In this document: positions 53,419 through 62,361 of the stretch, piece by piece
Layout of the letters: each line of letters opens with the position of its first letter
How positions within the stretch are numbered: position 1 is the stretch's first letter
Assembly (NCBI GenBank): GCA_964650525.1
Contig: CAZYUA010000004.1
Location: 104,777-168,776, forward strand
DNA: 64,000 bases
Direction of reading: 5' to 3'
From: UBA1413 sp964650525
GTDB lineage: Bacteria; Bacteroidota; Bacteroidia; Bacteroidales; Prolixibacteraceae
Program-made: the position numbers and the translations under genes
The notes under the pieces: generated by a model
Databases searched by the model: none
Told to the model about the DNA's origin: nothing
The model's input: the letters and a program-made list of their open reading frames with translations, nothing else

Positions 53419-54276
53419 ATGAACCCGATTTCAAGAAGAAAATTTTTCAGTACCTCGCTGGCCCTGGGAGGTGCCGCATTGGCCATCCGGCTGCCCTTTC
53501 GCCTGCAGGGCAACCCTGCTGCAAAAATGGGCAACCTGCCCCTGGGTTTCCAGGTGTGGACGGTCCGGGAAGAATTGCAAAAAGATTTCCCCGGCACCCT
53601 GAAGAAAATGGCCGCCCTGGGCTATGAGACCGTGGAAATGTGCTCCCCTCCCGGATATGGCTGGTCTTCTCTTGTGAAGTATTCTGGAAGGGAGATGCTG
53701 CAAATCATTACCGAGGCAGGCCTGAAATTCGAAAGTACCCATTATGGGATGGCCGAGTTACGCGATAACCTGGACGAGCGGATCGCCTTTGCTGCCGAGT
53801 CGGGACAGAAGCAGATCATCCTCTCCAGTTTTTGGTTGCCCAAAACGGCCACTCTGGATGACTGGAGGAAGGCGGCTGACGAGCTGAACGAAATAGGACG
53901 GAAGACCAAAGCGGCGGGTATCCAGACAGGATTCCACAACCACCATGATGAATTTGGAGTAATCGGGGGGGTGCTGATCTATGATGAATTGCTCAAATCT
54001 TTTGACCCTGACCTGGTAAAGATGCAGTTTCAGGTGGCGGTCGTCAACATTGGTTTCCATGCTGCCGACTACTTCAGCCAATATCCCGGCCGGTTTATAT
54101 CAGCCCACCTGGCAGACTGGTCTTACCTGGAAAACAAAAATGTTGCCCTGGGCCAGGGGGTTGTCGACTGGAAAAGGTTTTTTGCCGCTGCCCGGCGGGG
54201 AGGGATTAAAAACATTTTCGTCGAGATGGACCCTGCCACCTTTGAAGAGAGCGCCCGGTTTTACAACCAGGGATAA
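53419..54276 (+). CDS. Tat-exported sugar phosphate isomerase/epimerase-like TIM-barrel protein
   Basis: A 285-residue xylose-isomerase-like barrel. ATG at 53419 is preferred over an in-frame TTG at 53401; the twin-arginine signal is SRRKFFSTSLALGGAALA. Landmarks are GFQVWTVREEL, GYETVEMCSPPGYGW, TGFHNHHDEF with metal-ligand His, KMQFQVAVVNIGFHAADYF and VFVEMD-like IFVEMDPAT. One usual metal-ligand region (QLDTGN in the paralogue at 14154) reads MQFQVAVVNI here. It works next to the Tat-exported Gfo/Idh/MocA oxidoreductase, suggesting joint handling of keto-sugars (inference). Confidence 0.85.
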   Translation: MNPISRRKFFSTSLALGGAALAIRLPFRLQGNPAAKMGNLPLGFQVWTVREELQKDFPGTLKKMAALGYETVEMCSPPGYGWSSLVKYSGREMLQIITEAGLKFESTHYGMAELRDNLDERIAFAAESGQKQIILSSFWLPKTATLDDWRKAADELNEIGRKTKAAGIQTGFHNHHDEFGVIGGVLIYDELLKSFDPDLVKMQFQVAVVNIGFHAADYFSQYPGRFISAHLADWSYLENKNVALGQGVVDWKRFFAAARRGGIKNIFVEMDPATFEESARFYNQG

Positions 54277-54308
54277 CCCCTGGCTGGCTATTGCTTGCTG
54301 AAATGGTG

Positions 54309-54345
54309 TTCCTCCCCACCGCTTCCTGTCTTGGAGGTGGAGGAA
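54309..54345 (+). terminator. hairpin after the TIM-barrel gene
   Basis: TTCCTCC..ACC pairs with GGTGGAGGAA with a two-base bulge and a 15-base loop. No T-run follows. A second hairpin, CCCC-TGGA-GGGG followed by TTTCTC, lies at 54383-54400. Confidence 0.4.
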
Positions 54346-54443
54346 TCCCTAACTTCCGGTCGGTACGGGAGTGAGTTTTCTGCCCCTGGAGGGGTTTCTC
54401 ATTTGTCTTGTACAACTCCGGAATGTCAGCCGCTGTTAATAGG

Positions 54444-56186
54444 TTAGCGTGATGCCGGCACTTTCAGCCGGTCTCCGGTGCCTTGGATCATGATCCGTTC
54501 CCATTCTTTGCCGTAACCCGGATGGCTGGGCCGGGCCGGGATGTTTTTGCCGTTGCCGTTGTCCTTGAGGCGGCGGCCTTCAGTTACCTTCAGGTTCCCA
54601 TCGGTATACTTCATAAAGAGATACTGGTAGAAGGCTTTCCAGTCGGCCACCAGTTTGTTCCCCGTGTAGGCCGAATAGGCGGTGACATAGCTGCAGGCGT
54701 CGCCGGGATTCTGTTTGTAACTTTCTGCGGCAACCCGGTCGACCATGGCGGTCTCCCGGAAGAACCGGTTTTCCGTTTCCGACTGGTAGGCTTCAATTTC
54801 GGGGTGGATCCTATTGTAGCGGGTATAAGCCCAGTTGTTGACCTGGCTGAAAGTCCAGAAGGCAGAGGTCTCCGACCAGGTAATCATGGATCCATTTCCC
54901 CAGGCATAGCTTTCGGGAATCTCCCGGATGCCGCAGTACAGAGGTGTGTATACGCATCCATCGGCATCGTCGACGCCGAACCAGAAAATGCCTCCCACGG
55001 GGTCGGGGAGCCATTGTCGTGATTGGGCTACGAAGCTGTAACCGGTCTGCTGGGTGGCCACGGCCCTTTCGTTAAGATAGGTGACACTGTCGACGGTGAA
55101 CTCCATGGGCCGCCAGCGGTAGGGGAGGGCGAAGGGTCCGGCTCCCGGATCATTCCGCATGTCCAGGGGGGTATCCTCGTAATGATCGCGCATGCCGGCC
55201 ATCACTTGCTGAAGGGTCACCGGATGATCAGGTTTCACCCATAGCGGCAGCCGGTTGGAAACATACCCATGGGGATTGCGGCTTTTATCCATCATGGTGG
55301 AGTGACGGTCGAACTGGCCCATGACATAGCGGGTGTACTCTTCCTTATCGCGAATCTCCCCGCTGATTTTCCGGAAAAAGGACCAGATGCGGGCATCGCA
55401 GTAACGGGCGCCCCCAAAGGTGACGGGATTGTATACATCCGAGAAGCTGAAGTCCTCATCAGAGCCTTTATAGAATCCCTGTTTTCTGGCAAAGGTGATC
55501 ACATCTGGGGAGTGGTAGACACTCTGGCGGGAATCCTCCCAGTTGTTGGACTTTTGGAAGGGAAAGGTGGTAATGCGGGCCTGGTTGGCATGACCGCTCA
55601 CCATGCTGTCAGGGATGAGCCGGGCCACCCATACAGCTCCCTTCTCATAGTTCCCCTTGCCGATGATCTCCATAATCCAGGCTTCGTTCTTATCGGAGAT
55701 GGAAAACGATTCCCCGGAGGAGGCATATCCATATTCCGCCACCAGATTGGTGATCACCTTCATCAGTTCACGGGCGGTTTGGGCGCGCTGAAGGCCGATC
55801 TTCATGAGGGAACCGTAGTCGAGGATGGCCCCGGGCTGTGACTGCAGCGAATCGAGCCCCCCGTAGGTCGTCTCCCCGATGGCCACCTGGTGTTCGTTCA
55901 TAAACTGGACCACTGAATACGTATGGGGAACTTCGGGAATGGAGCCCAGGAGGCGGCCATTCTCGTAATGGTAGATTTCGCAAACGGTTCCCGGGGCGTG
56001 GTCGGCGGCGGGATAAAAGGCAATGGCGCCGTAACGGGTGTGCGAGTCGGCAGCATAGGTGATCATCACCGAACCGTCGCTGCTCGCCCCGCGGGTTATG
56101 ATCAGGTTGGTGCAGCCTTGGCTGTCATCCGGGGAGGCCAGGAGTGCCACCCCCGTAAGGATCAGGAATAATATTGTACGATTCAT
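54444..56186 (-). CDS. C69-family dipeptidase (N-terminal-nucleophile, secreted)
   Basis: A 580-residue member of peptidase family C69 (PepD-like). The start MNRTILFLILTG at 56186 is preferred; an ATG 9 bases upstream is also possible. The signal is removed just before Cys25 (GCTNLIITRG), exposing the catalytic N-terminal Cys by signal-peptide cleavage. GASSDGSVMITYAADSH, HQVAIGETTYGG and DKNEAWIMEIIG follow in the family order. It should cleave dipeptides in the periplasm. It is a stand-alone minus-strand gene, 199 bases downstream of the MBL-fold gene on the same strand. Confidence 0.9.
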   Translation of the reverse strand: MNRTILFLILTGVALLASPDDSQGCTNLIITRGASSDGSVMITYAADSHTRYGAIAFYPAADHAPGTVCEIYHYENGRLLGSIPEVPHTYSVVQFMNEHQVAIGETTYGGLDSLQSQPGAILDYGSLMKIGLQRAQTARELMKVITNLVAEYGYASSGESFSISDKNEAWIMEIIGKGNYEKGAVWVARLIPDSMVSGHANQARITTFPFQKSNNWEDSRQSVYHSPDVITFARKQGFYKGSDEDFSFSDVYNPVTFGGARYCDARIWSFFRKISGEIRDKEEYTRYVMGQFDRHSTMMDKSRNPHGYVSNRLPLWVKPDHPVTLQQVMAGMRDHYEDTPLDMRNDPGAGPFALPYRWRPMEFTVDSVTYLNERAVATQQTGYSFVAQSRQWLPDPVGGIFWFGVDDADGCVYTPLYCGIREIPESYAWGNGSMITWSETSAFWTFSQVNNWAYTRYNRIHPEIEAYQSETENRFFRETAMVDRVAAESYKQNPGDACSYVTAYSAYTGNKLVADWKAFYQYLFMKYTDGNLKVTEGRRLKDNGNGKNIPARPSHPGYGKEWERIMIQGTGDRLKVPASR

Positions 56187-56201
56187 GGTACTCATTTTCA
56201 A

Positions 56202-56209
56202 CAAAAATA
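56202..56209 (-). promoter_or_regulatory. -7 element TATTTTTG before the C69 dipeptidase
   Basis: An exact TAnnTTTG on the minus strand. The transcript would start near 56195, giving a leader of about 9 bases to the ATG at 56186, or none to the one at 56195. Confidence 0.4.
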
Positions 56210-56385
56210 GAAAATTCCGGTTATCCGGATACCAGACGCTTCCCGATAGCACTGGTTGAGGTTACTCTGCTGATCAAATCAGGATGCAGCCCCTAAAGGC
56301 TGGAAGACCTCGTATACCGGGGTTTTCGGTTAGGAAGTCACCCCTGCCGGACCAGTGGCCAGGTTATCACCGGAGGAAAACAACT

Positions 56386-57411
56386 TTATGGTTGCGTAGA
56401 TGCCGGGGGTTTCAGCTTGTTGTACAGGAAAGTAAGGTTAACCGGAAAGAAGCTGGTGATTTGCCAATCTTCATATTTTTCGGGTATGGGAATCTGCCTT
56501 AGGGTGGTTTCATCGCCACCGCGGGCAATTTCAGCGCGGACGAGCAATGTAAGGGTATCAATGTACCCGATCATTTCGCGGATCGCGCCGACATCGCCCA
56601 CTGCTCCGTGTCCGGGCACTGCTACACGCGGGTTCAGGACAATGGCTTCTTCGAGGTTTTCCCTGAGTTTTGCCGGGTTGCCATCGCCCAGGTAGGGATG
56701 ATTTTTGACAAAGAGCTGGTCGCTGAGGAAAAGGATACGGTCATCAGGAAGCCAGGCAATCATGTCGCCTGTGGTATGGCCCGTTCCGGTGGGAATGAGG
56801 ACCAGTTTCCTCCGCGTTCCGAACAGAGTCATCGTATCGCTGATCACTGCATGAGGAAGGGTCATCTTCAGCTCGTCGAACGATCCGATCAGTGCTTCCT
56901 GATAATCTTTCCTCAGGAGCAGTTCTGTTTTCTCCTTGCCTGAAGCTTCCGGAAGGCGTTCCTGAATGGAGGCCAGTTCCTCAAGGGCTGTTTTTTGGTA
57001 GTATGCCAGTTCTTCCTCAAAGTGAGCAGCAATATATTTTCGGGAATTTGAGGTGCTAATGATGATAGCTCCGGGTACAAACACCTGGTTTCCTGAGGAG
57101 TGGTCGTTGTGGGGGTCCAGGTTGAAAACCAGGGATACCGGCTTTCCCGTGAGAAATTCCGCCTGTGCTTTCAGGTCCCTGGCTGCCGCCGGCGTCATAA
57201 AGGGATCCAGAACCGCCGTCCGGTCGCCCAGATCGATGATCCCCGCATTGCAAATGGAATGGCCGCCTTGTTTATAGAGGGCAGCGTACACCCCATCGGT
57301 CAGCTTTTCAATGGTAAAATGGGACGTTTCCAAAGGGGCTGTTTCCTTTCGGCTGCAGCTCAACAGTGCGAAACCAAGGAATAAGGTCGTGACAAGAGAT
57401 AGTGTTCTCAT
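56386..57411 (-). CDS. metallo-beta-lactamase-fold hydrolase, lipoprotein
   Basis: A 341-residue MBL-fold lipoprotein (LLSCS, Cys19). The zinc motif reads FNLDPHNDHSSGN, that is D-x-H-x-D-H at 99-104, with Asp in place of the first His. The other ligands are recognisable: His in TGTGHTTGDMIAW, Asp in FLSDQLF and His in PGHGAVGD. Length is long because of a helical insert (about 130-170). It should hydrolyse a soluble periplasmic substrate; the family includes beta-lactamases, glyoxalase II and many others, and the type cannot be named. Confidence 0.88.
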   Translation of the reverse strand: MRTLSLVTTLFLGFALLSCSRKETAPLETSHFTIEKLTDGVYAALYKQGGHSICNAGIIDLGDRTAVLDPFMTPAAARDLKAQAEFLTGKPVSLVFNLDPHNDHSSGNQVFVPGAIIISTSNSRKYIAAHFEEELAYYQKTALEELASIQERLPEASGKEKTELLLRKDYQEALIGSFDELKMTLPHAVISDTMTLFGTRRKLVLIPTGTGHTTGDMIAWLPDDRILFLSDQLFVKNHPYLGDGNPAKLRENLEEAIVLNPRVAVPGHGAVGDVGAIREMIGYIDTLTLLVRAEIARGGDETTLRQIPIPEKYEDWQITSFFPVNLTFLYNKLKPPASTQP

Positions 57412-57741
57412 CTGAATGAATTTTTATGAAACAATGGATAACTCCTTCAAAAAAAAAATAAGCCCTGCGGCTGATGCCGCCGGCAACCGACCCCTGCAAC
57501 GGGGCAGGCAAATCATCCGGGTGGTTTCCTGGAACGGGAAATCATACATTTTACGGATTTATTAGGCGAAAAACAAGAAGCCTTGTAGTCCGGCAAGAGG
57601 TTTTCCTTAAGGATACCATTCCATGGCAGGTAAGGTCCCCTGATTTTGGTCGGCGAAGGGTTTTAAGACGGAAGTTACCTGATCGGACAGGTAGTTGTCG
57701 GGTGGCTTTATTGGTTTATCTTTGGTGAAAACACCAGCCAG
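57412..57741. other. 330-base intergenic region before the tocopherol-cyclase-family gene
   Basis: No gene-like frame was found. It has a run of ten A (around 57448), several GC-rich short inverted repeats near 57465-57510, and a well-formed promoter at its right end (57695-57724). Confidence 0.5.
57695..57724 (+). promoter_or_regulatory. complete Bacteroidota promoter, TTG-N19-TATCTTTG
   Basis: A -33 TTG (57695-57697) and an exact -7 TATCTTTG (57717-57724) at the standard 19-base spacing. The predicted start is near 57731, leaving a leader of about 10 bases before the ATG at 57742. Confidence 0.65.
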
Positions 57742-58773
57742 ATGCAAAACCAGCTTAACCGGATCAAAGCCGTATTCAATCCTGTGCTATACCATGGCTG
57801 GGGGAGGAGCCGCCGGTATTTTGAGGGTTGGTATTTCAAGGTGGTCAACGCAGCAGAGGATGCTGCATTTGCCTTTATCCCCGGCATTGCTATGGATGAA
57901 AAGAGCGAACGGCATGCTTTCATCCAGGTGCTCGATGGGAAGAAACTGACGGCAAATTACCATTCTTATCCGGTAGAGGCTTTCCATCCGGCACCCGGGA
58001 AGTTTGACCTTCAGATCGGGAACAACCGGTTCACTGAGGAATCCATCCGGATTGATCTGCCCGGAATACGGGGAGAACTGCATTTCAACGGCATGATAAA
58101 GTGGCCCTGCCGGTGGTATTCACCCGGCATTATGGGTCCTTATACATTTGCTCCCTTCATGGAGTGTAACCATGGGATTGTGAGCATGGACCATGCCCTG
58201 GAGGGAACGCTGCAAATCCATGGAGAAGAAATCACCTTTAACGGCGGGAGGGGATACGCTGAGAAGGACTGGGGCCATTCCTTCCCATCGTCCTACTTCT
58301 GGATGCAGAGCAACCATTTCGGCATCCCCGGCACTTCCTTCAAAGCGTCGGTAGCCCGCATTCCCTGGCTGGGGAATTCCTTTACCGGCTTTATTGCAGG
58401 AGTCTGGCATGGAGGGAGGTTGTATCGCTTCACCACATATAATGGATCGGTGCTGAAGAAGTCAGCGGCCGGACTGGAAACCGTGGAACTGGTCATGGAA
58501 AACAGGCGGTACCGGCTGGAGGTCCTGGCCTGCCGGGACCATGCCACAGAATTGGCTTCCCCGCTGGCAGGCTTTATGGACGGGCGGATCTCTGAAAGCA
58601 TGACCTCGGTGATCGACATTACTCTGACCGACCGGAAGCAGGGTGCCATCCTGCTGAAAGATACCGGCCGTAACGGTGCCCTCGAGGTGGCCGGGAATAT
58701 TGAGGAGATTATTTTCCCTTTCCGCCCACAACGAGGAAGCGGGTTTCCCGGGGTTCCAGGTTCAGCCGGGTAA
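57742..58773 (+). CDS. tocopherol-cyclase-family protein
   Basis: A 343-residue protein of the tocopherol cyclase family (PF14249), with GRSRRYFEGWYFKVV, NGGRGYAEKDWGHSFPSSYFWMQSNHF and FTGFIAGVWHGGRLYRFTTYNG seen in order. Plant members cyclise a prenylquinol to tocopherol. A heterotrophic Bacteroidota member more likely acts on another lipid quinol or is a binding protein (inference). It is predicted cytosolic or peripheral, with no signal. It has a good promoter, no operon partner, and overlaps the GH28-GH106 gene tail to tail by 65 bases. Confidence 0.85.
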   Translation: MQNQLNRIKAVFNPVLYHGWGRSRRYFEGWYFKVVNAAEDAAFAFIPGIAMDEKSERHAFIQVLDGKKLTANYHSYPVEAFHPAPGKFDLQIGNNRFTEESIRIDLPGIRGELHFNGMIKWPCRWYSPGIMGPYTFAPFMECNHGIVSMDHALEGTLQIHGEEITFNGGRGYAEKDWGHSFPSSYFWMQSNHFGIPGTSFKASVARIPWLGNSFTGFIAGVWHGGRLYRFTTYNGSVLKKSAAGLETVELVMENRRYRLEVLACRDHATELASPLAGFMDGRISESMTSVIDITLTDRKQGAILLKDTGRNGALEVAGNIEEIIFPFRPQRGSGFPGVPGSAG

Positions 58774-61700
58774 CCACGCGATCTTTGCCTCCATTCTTTC
58801 CCGAAACCGGTGTAATCTCACCAGTCATGGCATCCCATTCCTGAATAACGCCTTTCCCGGCCAGGGTTACCTGTAGTTCCCGGCTTTCATCGCCTTCATT
58901 GAAGATGAAATAGAGATCGGAATCTTTCCATTTCCGATGGGTATATTTCACAGATTCACAGGGCGTTTCCAGCATAAAATCCGAAGGAGGCAGAACATCC
59001 AGCACCCGGGGGGTCACTTTTCCCGAAGGTTCGTTCACGGCCCATTCCGGGCGGGTTTCGGAGCCGTTCATAAAAGAGCGGTCCACAGCCATAATGGGGT
59101 CCTTTCCCAGGGTGATCACTTTTCCACCCGATTTTTCAAATTCTTTCAAACGGCTGATCGACTTTTCCGAAAGGGCGCTGACCGGAGGGATGACCACGGC
59201 AGAATAGGCCTGTCCGCTCCGGTTCATCAGTTTGCCGTTCCCGGGTTTCAGCACCGACGTCAGGGCATGCTCGTCAATGACGTCGAAATCGTGCTGGTTG
59301 TCGAGTAATGCCTGCATTGCCTCCTGGGCGCTCATATCCTTTTCGTTGTCTCCCAGCCAGATGGCGGAGGCAGGATACAATACGGCAATTGGTGCCGCAG
59401 GAATTCCCTGCGAAAGAAGGTAACTGGCCCGGTGGATGTATTTTGCCACCTCCGGGAATCTTTCATCGGCCAGCCAGCCCCTCATCCCGGAGGTTCCTCG
59501 GGTGGAGGCCATGACGAACATGATTTCCACCATGTTGATGCCCCTCACCAACTGCTGGTCGAGGATCCATTTGGCCTGGTTCAGGTCAGGCTGGGGATTG
59601 TAGGCGGCAAAGCTTTCGGTGAACGACCTGGGATGTCCATTCAGGTGTGCCGAAGAAGAGGCATATTTCGGGAACACGGGATTTACCTCCCCCGGCCAGA
59701 TCTGATGCCAGATGGCATCGACGCCCGGGAGTTGTACGGAGCTCATGTTCCTGAAGAAATCTCCTTCGGAGCGGACCAGTCGCACCATGTTTTCCTCGTG
59801 GTTCAGGTGGACCAGGTAATCGAGGCCGTTGACGGCGCACCACTCCGCCTGCACCTTAAAAAAGTTTTCGGCAAACAGCGATGACCAGACATCCCAGTAG
59901 TCTGCCTTAGCCTTCCGCTGTTCTTCCGTCAGGCGGGGGGTAAAGAAGGAAGACGTATAGGGGCGCACATCATACCCTTTTTGTTTTTCAAATTCGTCAA
60001 AAAGCCGGGGTGTCCAGGGAATTCCACGGATGGAATAGTCGGGTTCATCACCCCGGAATCCCAAAACCGTCTTACCGAATTCTTCGCCCACTACTTTTTT
60101 GTATTCCTCATGGGTGAATTCAAGAAATTTCCGGGTGGCGGCAGGGTCGAGGTAATCAATGAGGGCATGGCGCGCATCCTTGCCCCGCGTGGGGTTGTTC
60201 ACCGAACGGGTGGGAGAGGAGCGGAAGGCATGTTTGACGACAAAAACCTGCCACTCCCCATCGGGCGCCGTCCACTCCGGTTTTCCGTCATGGATTTCCA
60301 GGATCAGGGTGGTACTGTCGGTTTTGTTAAAAACGGCAGTACTGACGACCTCCTCTGACAGTGGCAGGGATATTGTTTGTCCGCCGGCCGCGGTGATGAC
60401 GGTATCGGTCACCAGGGCTTTCATGCATAATGCAGGGGCTGCGCTGACGATTTTTCCCCCTGCGAAGCCGCTCGGGTATTTGCCTTCATCGACCAGGTAG
60501 ACCCGCATGTCGCGTTCTTTGGCCAGGCGCACAGCCGATCGGACCCCTTCGAACCATCCCGGGGAAAGATAGGAATGCGGCATATTATAACCGGGTTCGA
60601 GGGTGACGATCCTTACATTCTTTGATTTGAATTCATCAAGGTCGCGGGCGATGACCTCTTCTGTCACCTCGCCGTCCCATCCCCAGTAGAAAGAGAGTGA
60701 AAATTCCGCCGGAGGGTCTGTAAACGCTTTTGCCACTTCGGAAGCATCGGGATTGGATATTTCAGGGAACGACGCCGCACGGGGAGATGAAGGAGCTGAT
60801 TCTCCGGTGATATTTTTCCGGATGATGGCTTCCCCCTCTTCCACGGTGATGTCGAGTCCCGACAAGTCGAGGTTTTTCACATGATCGAGCACCAATCCCT
60901 TTGTCGCGCGGATGGCGCAGTTTTTAAATTTCACGTTTTCGACAGGACTTCCCGGAAGTCCGTGCATAAAGCCGGCACTGGCCACGTCTCCCGAAACGTT
61001 GATAATTTTGATATCCCGCACCAGCGGCAGGGGATCAGAGGGTGGTTTGACGGGGGGCACCATGCGCCATGCCATGTTGAATTCAAAAGCCTGGCGGGTA
61101 TTTTTCAGGAGGATATTGCGATAGGTGATGTTTTCCACCACCCCTCCGCGGCTTGGCTGCGATTTGAAACGGATGGGGGCCCAGTTGTCGGCTTCCATCA
61201 CGCAGTTGCGGATGACCACATTGCGGATGCCGCCCGACATTTCGCTGCCCATGGAAACTCCTCCGTGGCCATAACGGAAGCGGCAATTATCAACAACGAT
61301 ATTTTCCGCCGGACGGTTCACGCGGCGGCCGTCTTCATCTTTTCCCGATTTGATGGCGATGCAGTCATCGTTCACGTCAATATCGACCTTGCTGATTGTT
61401 ACCCTTTCGGAAGAGTCGATGTCGATACCGTCGGAACTGGGAATGTAGTGTTCGGCGCGGATGACGAGGTTACGGAGCTTCACGTTCCGGCTGTAAAGGA
61501 CAAAAAGGCACCAGCTGGCCGGATTACGGAGGGTCAGGTTTTCTACCACCACATCTTTACAGTTCTGAATGGCGATCAGGCGGGGACGGGCATACTCCGG
61601 AAGCTCCACGTCGCGGAAGTCGAAAGCAGGTGAACCGGGTGCCGCGGGCAATCCTCCTTTAACACCAAGTGCAGGAGGCCCTTGGCTATGGGGACCAGGG

Positions 61701-62197
61701 TGGCGCGGTGCGACAGATGGGGAAGCTTCCGTGGCCGGGGTGCTCCCCCGGGGTCTGCGTCTTCCGGGTGAAAACCAGATATCCCCCGATCCCTCAAGGA
61801 CACCTTCACCACTCATCCGGAATCCCGTCATGTCGAAAACATTGACCAGGGCGCTCACCCAGATCCGCTCCTCTCCTTCCCAGCGTGTCTGCACCAGCCT
61901 GTAATCGGCCAGATTTGTCGTTCCCTTCAGAATACCGCCGGCAGTGATTTCCAGGTTGACATCCTGTTTGAAAAAGAGGGCGCCGGATAGGTAGATTCCG
62001 GCAGGCACAACCACAGTACCCCCTCCCCCTTTGGCACACTGATCGATGGCGGACTGGATAGCTTCCGTATTCACCACCGTGGAATCCGCTACGGCCCCGA
62101 AATGGGTGATGTCGTATATTTTCCGGGTTTTTCCCTCTCCTGAGAGAGAACAGAGCATCAATACGACAAGCACCAATGATTGCAGAAGTTTTCTCAA
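58709..62197 (-). CDS. GH28 polygalacturonase / GH106-like fusion, exported
   Basis: A 1162-residue fusion. The TTG at 62197 is the only start after an in-frame stop that leaves a signal peptide (MRKLLQSLVLVVLMLCSLSG). Residues about 25-465 form a GH28 right-handed beta-helix: SSDGIDIDSS with Asp256, VNDDCIAIKSG with Asp277/278, YGHGGVSMGSE with His311 and IRFKS. Residues 145-192 are a proline-rich insert. From about 495 a GH106-like barrel follows (FSLSFYWGWDGEVTEE, VRIVTLEPGYNMP, VYLVDEGKYPSGFAGG, LGFRGDEPDY), shorter than whole GH106 enzymes. It would cut galacturonan and rhamnose linkages in pectin. Confidence 0.85.
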   Translation of the reverse strand: MRKLLQSLVLVVLMLCSLSGEGKTRKIYDITHFGAVADSTVVNTEAIQSAIDQCAKGGGGTVVVPAGIYLSGALFFKQDVNLEITAGGILKGTTNLADYRLVQTRWEGEERIWVSALVNVFDMTGFRMSGEGVLEGSGDIWFSPGRRRPRGSTPATEASPSVAPRHPGPHSQGPPALGVKGGLPAAPGSPAFDFRDVELPEYARPRLIAIQNCKDVVVENLTLRNPASWCLFVLYSRNVKLRNLVIRAEHYIPSSDGIDIDSSERVTISKVDIDVNDDCIAIKSGKDEDGRRVNRPAENIVVDNCRFRYGHGGVSMGSEMSGGIRNVVIRNCVMEADNWAPIRFKSQPSRGGVVENITYRNILLKNTRQAFEFNMAWRMVPPVKPPSDPLPLVRDIKIINVSGDVASAGFMHGLPGSPVENVKFKNCAIRATKGLVLDHVKNLDLSGLDITVEEGEAIIRKNITGESAPSSPRAASFPEISNPDASEVAKAFTDPPAEFSLSFYWGWDGEVTEEVIARDLDEFKSKNVRIVTLEPGYNMPHSYLSPGWFEGVRSAVRLAKERDMRVYLVDEGKYPSGFAGGKIVSAAPALCMKALVTDTVITAAGGQTISLPLSEEVVSTAVFNKTDSTTLILEIHDGKPEWTAPDGEWQVFVVKHAFRSSPTRSVNNPTRGKDARHALIDYLDPAATRKFLEFTHEEYKKVVGEEFGKTVLGFRGDEPDYSIRGIPWTPRLFDEFEKQKGYDVRPYTSSFFTPRLTEEQRKAKADYWDVWSSLFAENFFKVQAEWCAVNGLDYLVHLNHEENMVRLVRSEGDFFRNMSSVQLPGVDAIWHQIWPGEVNPVFPKYASSSAHLNGHPRSFTESFAAYNPQPDLNQAKWILDQQLVRGINMVEIMFVMASTRGTSGMRGWLADERFPEVAKYIHRASYLLSQGIPAAPIAVLYPASAIWLGDNEKDMSAQEAMQALLDNQHDFDVIDEHALTSVLKPGNGKLMNRSGQAYSAVVIPPVSALSEKSISRLKEFEKSGGKVITLGKDPIMAVDRSFMNGSETRPEWAVNEPSGKVTPRVLDVLPPSDFMLETPCESVKYTHRKWKDSDLYFIFNEGDESRELQVTLAGKGVIQEWDAMTGEITPVSGKNGGKDRVVTRLNLEPRETRFLVVGGKGK

Positions 62198-62361
62198 AAC
62201 CTTCTAAGTTTCGTTTATGGCTGAAACATATTTTCCATGCTAAGGTATCAATAAGCACGGAAAGATGGTATCACTTCCTGTTAGTAATTATTTCTGCTTG
62301 TTAATCAAGTATTCTCCTGAAGGATCAATTTGCTTAAATCCTGTCACTACTCCATTCTCCG

